Position numbers and translations under genes: made by a program. A DNA stretch of 64,000 nucleotides, taken from the NCBI GenBank assembly GCA_902702965.1, contig CACRXP010000022.1:672054-736053 (forward strand). The letters are read 5' to 3'. The first letter of the stretch is position 1; every line of letters begins with the position of its first letter. The notes under the pieces are model-generated. The model made no database searches. It was not told where the DNA came from and saw only the letters and a list, made by a program, of their open reading frames with translations. This document shows positions 41,201 through 50,200 of this stretch, piece by piece. The DNA is from Spirometra erinaceieuropaei (lineage: Eukaryota; Platyhelminthes; Cestoda; Diphyllobothriidea; Diphyllobothriidae).

Positions 41201-44200
41201 ATAACCCGGTAATGGGATGCGAAAGGAGTGTGGTCTCGACAACCCCAAGTTTATTTTTCTTAAACAAACAAGTTTCCGTCGCCAGAGGCTAGAACTTTCT
41301 CTACAGACACCCGAGGAGTCCTATAGCAACCGTCAATTTCTTTTGACGAGTCTGCCGTTACTGTCAGCCTCCGTGCAGCAGGCGCACCCAGATAGCGAGA
41401 ACGAAACTGAAGTGCCAGGCGCTCTGTTTTTGTCCTCCACTTCGATAATGCCATCTTTCAAAAGGAACTAGTGCTGCACAACCAGAAGGCCTATCAAGAA
41501 TGATAGGTTGACCTAGATAGACGAAACCACTGCAGATGGGCCTCCTCATTGCCTAGCCAATTCTTCAACGCCTGCCTCCTGATAGAAACCTGTAGTCTCT
41601 TAACTGAGGGAAGTTCCCAAAGTGGGCAATCTGCAACTGCTGATCTGCGTGAAAATCATGCTTTCCTAGGAAAATTCGATGCATCATGGCTGGGCGATCT
41701 TACTGGATGATTCGACCAACGCAGGTCTCTGATGTGGATTGACCTCAACTTCGTCTTACTCAGCACCACAGAGGCTAAGGTCACGAAGGGGCTCACCCTC
41801 GCCGCTGGTCGCTTGTCTATCCCGTACCGGACGAAATTTATGGCCGCACTCTGTGAGGACCCACAAATCTTGATGACACACGTGACTCACGATAGAAAAC
41901 CGGCCCAATGACTGTTAGTGAGCCTCCACCCAGGCCTGTATGCGAGACCCTGGTTTTCAAACCTCTGCATCCACTGGGACGGCAACTGAGCATCTTCACT
42001 ATGGGTTGCCGTAAGGGTCGTCCTGGGAAGAGTGGCAACGAGAAAATGGGCCTCCAACTTTCCACGGCGAGCATTAGTGTCGTTTATTTGCACTCCTCTC
42101 CCCCCACCCACCAACCTACAAAATGGTATGTTTGAAGCAGGTTTTCGCGCAAAAAGTGTGACCTAGAAAAAAGTTGCGAACCGCTCGGCTACAGTATATC
42201 AGGGATGATTTGCTAAACAATAACAACAATCGCTAGAGGGTGCTAGGGCCTTCCGCTCCACAGAATGAAAAGATTAGGCCGGCCTTCCTAGTGCGAGGTC
42301 ATGCGTCCGCGACCGGTAGGGTGTGTGCGTCACTGCTGTAACCTCCCGCCCTCACGGTGGAGTGATTCATCGACCGCGACCAACCAGGGGTGAGGGCTCG
42401 GGCTGTTTAGGTAACAGCCAATCGCCACTTGCCAATTATGAATCTCGTTACCATCGGACAGCATCAAGGCAGTAAACCTAAGCTGACCGAGATCAGCTTC
42501 TCTTCTCGTGTGTCCGTTTCTATAGTAAATTGTTCCCAGACAATGGATACTGTCGTAGCGTCACACAAAGACTGATTAATTGCTAATTGGCAACCATACA
42601 AGCCTAAGATCATCAGCGGATACCTAGCTTCCCCTACCTACCTTCAGGGAATACTGCCGAACATTTCCGTTTTTTAGTAAGTTGGATGTATGGACGGTAT
42701 CAAGGGACGATTATCCGCACGTGGTTTAACCACGCCTTTGACTCTAACGGCGCTATTATTTGCGCTATCTGTGTGTACTCATAGTTACGTGTCATCGTTT
42801 GAGAACCTGGCCTTCATCTATAGCGGGAAGGTCAGACTAATCACGAATAATCAGCGCTGCCCGATGGCACGGCCCCTGGGCCTTATAAGAGTAGTCCTCT
42901 TGAAAGTATGTTCATAAATAACTGCCTGACAGTTTGATTTAAGTTCCTTCCATCAAGTAACGCCTTGAATTTCTTTATTAAACAGGAAGCTCAGCGCTAC
43001 CACGATCTCATTATCAAGTATGCATCGGAACTCGGAGGTCGTCGTCCGCCGGTGGCAGCAATACCCTGCCTCTCCCGGGAGATCATTCTACCCTACGGTA
43101 GCTCATTTGGTTCCCGACTGTATAACTTATCGGGCATTCTCGTTAACCTTACACACTTTACTGTTCAACCGTCAGAAAATCCCGATAGCCGGCAATTAGG
43201 ATCCTTTAAGAAACCTTTAGAGTATGTGCCCATTTGAAAGACTTTGTCATTTCTGCCGATGTCCACCTCGGTTTTCAGTCTAATTTTACTAAAGAGTAGA
43301 TTTGCGATCAGACTGATTGGTCATTCTCCCAGTTTGACCGCTTTCTTCCCTCTCTACCCCCGTAACGCTCATTCACTGTAACTTACGAATTCATTCATCC
43401 GCCACGTTATTCGTCCGTAACTCCAGTGAAAGAGGTTTTTATTATAATAATGATGTTAAGATAGGTTAAAATGCTTCAGCATTTTTAAAACATCGTCATA
43501 CATAGAGTCTTTCTGGGAGAAGTCTACCCAGTGAGCTAATACTGCTACCAGGAGTTAACTTACATTGGACGAATGAATAATGGGTCGAGAAAAACCGGCA
43601 TCGGTCTGCCAGGTAAGGTTATTCTGGTAAGGATTAGGCATATGACCGGAGTGGGTTTACTATTGTTACCATTGATCTTCCCTACTTCAAGGTAGTAGGA
43701 CTACTTTTCACCTTGGCATCCTGCTTGACTACGATCATGTCCTTAAGAGAGAGGCCGTTACGCCGTCTACTGCTCTGGTGACTGCTCGTTCTCTGCATAA
43801 TCTTCTTACGCGATAGACTTGAGAACCGCGAAGATTGAGTCCCCGCTACCACTCTTGCTTCTTTGATGTTTTCGTCACTTAATTTTGGGGAAGTACCTTT
43901 CAATAAATCATCTCCAGACTGAGAAGAATTATGTGATATCGACTGTGAAGGGATTGGTTGTGATGTAAAGACTTCCAATCTTATTTATACCGGATTAGAC
44001 CGATAAGAATTCAATTGTCTTCCCAGAGGCAACGAACCATGCGGCCGTCAGCCTAGACAAGTTGGATCCATTCCAAATGTTATCGTTTGTAGACAGGCTG
44101 TTTGATGGATCAATCGGTGTTTCCTACCACCTTTACCCACTGCTTCTGTCGTCAAGAGTTCTTTAACAGGGAGTGGGGCGATTTACTTACTTATCTCACT

Positions 44201-47200
44201 TTTAGTAGACGGTCGGAGGGGCTCTTGAAACGTCCTAAAGCTTACTACCATCGTACAGCCTTTCGGATCTATTTAGGTCTTTGGAACTTCTTACAGACGT
44301 CGTTTTCACAGTGAATCTTTGGTTTTAATCGTTTTCCTCTTTATTTAAGAATTCGCCGTTTTCGAAGCAGGGAATCACCCTTGCGACTTTACCGCACTCA
44401 CTCCAGTGCGGGGCAGAGAGACAACAAATACTGTTTGTGCTGTGTATCGAAAAATCTAAACACCTTTTTCATTTCTACGTCTATCCACGAGTAAGCGTCA
44501 GCCCAAGGAATTCACATTTGAGATTCTATTGGCAGAATTTGAAGCCGCGGATTGGAAACTTTATTGACAGACAACGCTATCGCAATTACTCCAATAGGCA
44601 ACTTTTTTCTACTGTGGTGGCATCTGCTATGGAGGACAGAGGAAATTTCATGTAATTCTACAGCAATCCTCACCCTTGGCGAACTAAAGACTAATGCGGC
44701 CAGCTAATGGTCAGATTGAAACATGAGTCAGTCAGTCAGTCAGTGCAGTAAATTTCATAATTTTATGCTCCAAAAATCAAAATAAATCCCAATTCATCTC
44801 GTGGCAGGCATAGCGCGGTGAATACGCTTTCTCACAACAGAAGAAAATCGAAATGAACAGGTACAAGTTCCCTCTATGAAAACATTTCGTGGCCACTCCC
44901 ACATCCTTTGTTTGAAGTCCTGACTTCTGAGATTAACCTTTCTCTGGCAGAAAATAATTTCATTACCATTACCATTTCTGGGTAACTTGCCTGCCGAACT
45001 GGAGGGCTTTAGAAATCGGCCTTTCAAAGCAACTTTATTTCCGTCGACCTGGGAGTATTTTGACCAAGACAGGTTGCTCTTGCAAGCAACTTCGATGTGT
45101 TACCACTCCTTTGTTTGCTTTTAGGAAGCGCATATGACAAGGTCGAGTGCATCAAACTTCGCATCGTTTGACAGAGACACTAGTTTAATATTGTTCATCA
45201 TGCTGACATTTACGTCATTCAGTTCTTATCGGGTGTAAGCGAACCGTGCGATAATCCGCGGTCAGGCAATTTTGGTCGAAAACATGAAGATTATCGATTT
45301 CGTCACTCAGAAGCGGTTTTTCCTGTCGAAGGCCTTGTCCCTGAGCCATTCAACTGTAATGACCTCGGTCTGACGAACACACGGCATTTATAAGGGGCAG
45401 CCTTAGTCTCCGGAATAGGAATTTTGGTCGTCCGACGTTTAGGATTTACATTCAAACCAATTGACAGAGATCGCAATAACAGCAACGACAGTAACGCACA
45501 AGGGCAATGAACGCATAAACGTTGCAGTATTTATAGGATGCCGTTGTTATTCCCGCATATGTCTATCGGAGATGGTCGTGACTGGTGTGACGTTTACTTG
45601 ATCGCCCGCATTCACTCCATTTATCACCCCCATTTCACCATCGGCGTCGGTGACTGGCACTGCCATAAGTTGACTATTTGACTCCCTGGTACTGCCAATA
45701 GAGGCGACATCCCCCCGTGTTTTCACATTGGGACTAATTACCCTGCTCAGGGAGAGTCGTGACCGTGAATTCGACTTTATTGATGAACTGGAGGCGACCA
45801 TTCCCTTACGTCAGCCTCATCATGCCACCTGCAGTTTAGGTTACACACAGACCGGAGGCAACTGCCAGGCGTCAGGTAACTACACGAAATGACCCGTCGC
45901 CACGGTAATAAGCGTCTGTAGTAATGTGCGGGATATAGTGCAGTTGTGGACAAACCAACTATGATAGAAAATCTGGGAGTTTACTTTTAACGCGGCTGGC
46001 CAAGCGCCCAGCAGCGGTAAAGGGGGATGACGCCAACTCCCGAGTTGCGGCTTACTCCACAGGACCCGACCACCTTCAGGTTCGAGAAGACCAAAACTGT
46101 GGCGTAGGACGATAAAAGTGTGGAACGCGAGCTGTTTTCGCTATGGCTCTCCGACCTACATTCCATCAACAACGTGCAATTATCTCCATCCTCCCCGTAT
46201 TCAGGGTCAAAACTTTGCCTCGGCAAGATACTTAGGCACGATGTGGACGCATGGTGAATGCCGCCTCGGTCGACACTACTGGAGAGCCACATTGTTAAGT
46301 TATTCTCACGTCAGTCACCAGCGCCGATGACAAAAATGACGGGGATTAATGGGACGCTTGTGGGCGATGATGTAACCTTCACGCGAAGTACTATTATCTG
46401 CTGTAGGCATGTGGTGGCATAATAACTGCGTCTTGAAAATATTGAAACACTTATGTGCTCATTGCTCTTTTATATAGTGGTTGTTGTTGTCGTCATCTCT
46501 GTTGACTGGCTTGAAAGTGAATCCGAAATATCAAACGACTAAAATTCTTATTCCGCTGATCAAGCCTCCATCTTCAATAATGGTCCGTGTAAGTGGCCTT
46601 TTCTCTTGTGTCTGCCACTCAACGTTTTTCCCCCTCTCTCCAACGTCAGGGATCTTTAAAGCCAGCCCATCGTCAGAATTATATGGACTTCAAATGATGA
46701 CTACCGACCACTTAGGAAGTCGGCTGTCTCAATGTTTTACCAATTCTTGATGTGGTTCTCTTCTGCTAAATAAAAAACGTTTGTCGCGCTAGCGACGCGG
46801 TCTAGTGTACGCAAGTCGTGCCCAATTAACGCTAATGGCCTTTAATTCTCTTTCTCGAGTTGTGCTGTTTTTCTCTGTAGGAAAATCGCTTGTATACACC
46901 CAACCCAATCCACACCAGCCGTCCTCGGCGATCCTTCTATATTTCCAATGTGCAACAAACAATACTGCCGACAATGCACTGCACCGGCTATTTGTGCAGG
47001 TTTTCTCGGAGCCAGCTTTCACCAAACTTCGTACTGAGAAGCAACTGGGTAGGCGTTATGTTTCCTGTCTGTTATCAGCATTAACTTCGGATCGCATTGC
47101 ACAGCATCTAGTGGTAGTTCTGAAGCCACAAACAAGTTTTTGAATAGAACAAGACAGGTGCACAGCAAAAATTCTGCCTGTCTGCAACGTTTGATGCCTT

Positions 47201-50200
47201 TTTTGGGACAACTGATGCGTTTCATTTCCAACGTCTAACGGCAGCTGCATATTCCGGAGGCGGTAGATGCTGCTGGCGCCATCAAAAAATATAAACCTGC
47301 ATCTACAGTGCCCTGTCTGCTGCCTGCCTCACAAGCGCGTCATCAAGTAACTACGGGCACTTAACTGTGCGCACGTCAGCGGTAGACTTTATTCTGATTG
47401 GCTGATCGTCTGCCCAGCAGTCTCCACAAGGGCAATTTCAACGCCGACAAAGTGGCGACGGCTACCCTCGGCTGGCTTCTGCACAAGACTCCGTCCCCTG
47501 TTCACTGTTTTCCCAGAAAACGGCATGAAGAAACTTCCGGCAGCGGACGATTTTGAAGAAAGCGGCTGCTATAGAACACTACAGCTCTGACGTTCATTCG
47601 TGGTTGACACTAGCTTGGTGTTGGGACTGAGTTCTGCTTCTCTGTTTGGAGAATTACTTGGCAGGGATCGGTTACGCCGTCCGGCCCTCAAGTCTTAGCG
47701 CAATGCGGGCATTGGGAGTAAAGCAAGCCGAATGAGGATGCTGAAATCGTTAGTGGGAAAGTAGCCGAAGCCAAATCGGGAAAGGACAACCTGATGTTTC
47801 GGTTTAGAGCTAGGGTTGGTTTTAGCGTTTGGGTAAGTGTCAGGCTGATAACTGAGTTTAGGGTTGGGACTTGTATTAAGCTTAAGGGTTCAAGTTAGTT
47901 AGGGTTTTGATTGCGGTATAGGTTTACATCTAGTGTTAAGGTTGGGGTTAGGGTTATTGCTAGGGTTGGGGATACGGTCAAGGTTAGAGTTTGTGTTGGG
48001 ACTAGAGTTAGGGTTCATTGTAGGTTTAGGGTTAAGTTTAGTGTTAAGTTTAGAATTGTGTTAAGCTTTAGGTTTACTTTTGTGGTTACCGTTAGATTTA
48101 ACGTTGGGTTTGGGTTATTGCTGCCCCGGATATCCTGCCAGCCAGGTCTTTTTTGGTAATTATAGACTTTCTTCATTTTTCGGCAGATTTGTCATATATC
48201 AGGTTGGTCTTTCCGTTTCAGCCTCGGCTCCTTAACGCACTAAGGATTTCAGCCACCTACTTCGGCTTACTTTACTTTTAATGCCCACATTGTGCTTGCA
48301 CTTGGGACCCGAACAGCGTAACCGACCCTTGCCACTTAGTAGCTTCGAGTTTGCATGCGCAGCTCGGAACACAGACAAGTTTTATTTGTATTACCTGCAT
48401 TATTTCGTGTGTAAAACAACTTTCACAATCATTCACTCGTCTTCTAGGTTACGTTGTGAGTTTGGGCTGGCATAGATCGAGCTCTATGCAAGGTGTCCGC
48501 GTTCTCATCCAGTCCAAACTACACCCACAGGATCTCGATGTTCACATTGAAAACTTCCTAGCCAGCGTTGATGTAAGTGCTGTGTACAGGTTTCATCAGC
48601 GAAAAAGAACCCGTTTTATGCACTTAATTCGTGTGACTCTGGCGAGTATAATTTTTGAGGCCATTCACCTTTCGATAGTGAGTTCCCACTAATTCCAGCG
48701 CACGACTATTGTTTGGGCTTCTATCAACATCCCTGTCATCTTTGCCTTCACCAACAACGCCCAGACTGTCCCGTGGACAGGAACACAAATCGTCCATTGA
48801 CATTACAATCCCGAAACATTGCCGAATTGGGCCACTTGCGAGTTCATCAAGTCAATGTGGACAGTTCGAAGAAGCGCGACTATTTGATATTCTACCGCTT
48901 CTGTGCAGTAGATTGTGGCTAATTGGCCAAATATTTTTGATCTGTTAAGCGGGTAGGCCAGTTGTCTAGTGTATAAAAGAGGTAAGACGCGTGATGAGGT
49001 CAGTCGGCGAGGATCAACTTGTAGATCGGCGCATAAACTGCTACTGTCTTTCGCTTGTTCTCCGGGAACTGTCTGCCGCCGTTTATTCTATCCCCACTAT
49101 GTCGGTCTGCAGGGTACTGCATGGATTACGCTGCCCAACTCGCCCCCGGCGGACCGATCAGTTTCGCCTCAAGGCACACATGACATACGAAAACTAGTTG
49201 ACTGTACTTGTGGCCAGTAGTGAATTTCGTTGTCATTCCGAAAGTTATTACCATGCATTTCGAATTCTGTTAATCACCATTTTAGTTAAATCTATATGCT
49301 TCCCAAGTTCGCAAAGTAAGCACGAGTTAGACAGAAGTCTTTTTCTGTTTTTCAACACTTAGACCAAACACAAAGCCAACCGCACTAACTGTTGACCCAT
49401 TTGACCTAAATACACTGGATCTCATACGCCTATGTTCGTGGTCGTGTTTTCTTACACTAACCGAAGCGGTGGTTACATGCATCCTAGACTGATGTCAGCA
49501 AGCATAACTTTATGTGTAAACTTGAAACAAGGTTCGTAAGTTGCCGCATGAGAATATTCCCTTTTTGTGAAACCTGTTGAAGGGGAATATGTCATAAGTG
49601 CGATAAATCTGCAATCATTGTAGTTGGGGAGGGGGGGGAAAGGCACATTTCTACAACTGCAGCTCCACCCTCATCGTACTTTTGGAGTCATTCATGGTCT
49701 CATGACCCGCACACAATCACCAAGTAGACGACTCGAAAGCTCTGACTATTTGGTAATAAAAGACATCGCGAGAAAATCCAGTAACTCGTCAAGTGCGGCG
49801 GGTGCAGGCTTGTCGTAGAAAAACAAAGCGGCTGATAGTCAAAAACTGCGCGTTTCGTCGCGGAAAAGGAATTGGTTAGGAATGAATCGCACTGTTTTGT
49901 GGACAAATATTTATTATGGCTTGAGGAACTTCGCGAGTAATCTATCAAAACGTCATATTTCCGAGAAACCCTTTATTTCATTATGATGTTTTTCAGGACT
50001 TATTGGAAAACTTAACCCCAGAGGAATTTCGTTGTCATATTGAGTCCGTTATCTCTGCACTTCTTGAGAAACCGAAAAAGATGAATCAACAAAATACACG
50101 ATACTGGTCCCAAATTGTGCATCAAACATATGATTTTGATCAAAGTAAGTTGGTCTTTTGAACATTTTTATTTTTTTGTAACCATTTTGGCTTGAGGGAC

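Noticed and set aside
43682..43978. Ser-rich 98-codon minus-strand frame in intron 14
   Set aside because: Low-complexity composition without a domain; no partner exon found.
47911..48159. 82-codon frame rich in Val, Arg and Phe
   Set aside because: It is only the translation of the telomere-like repeat.
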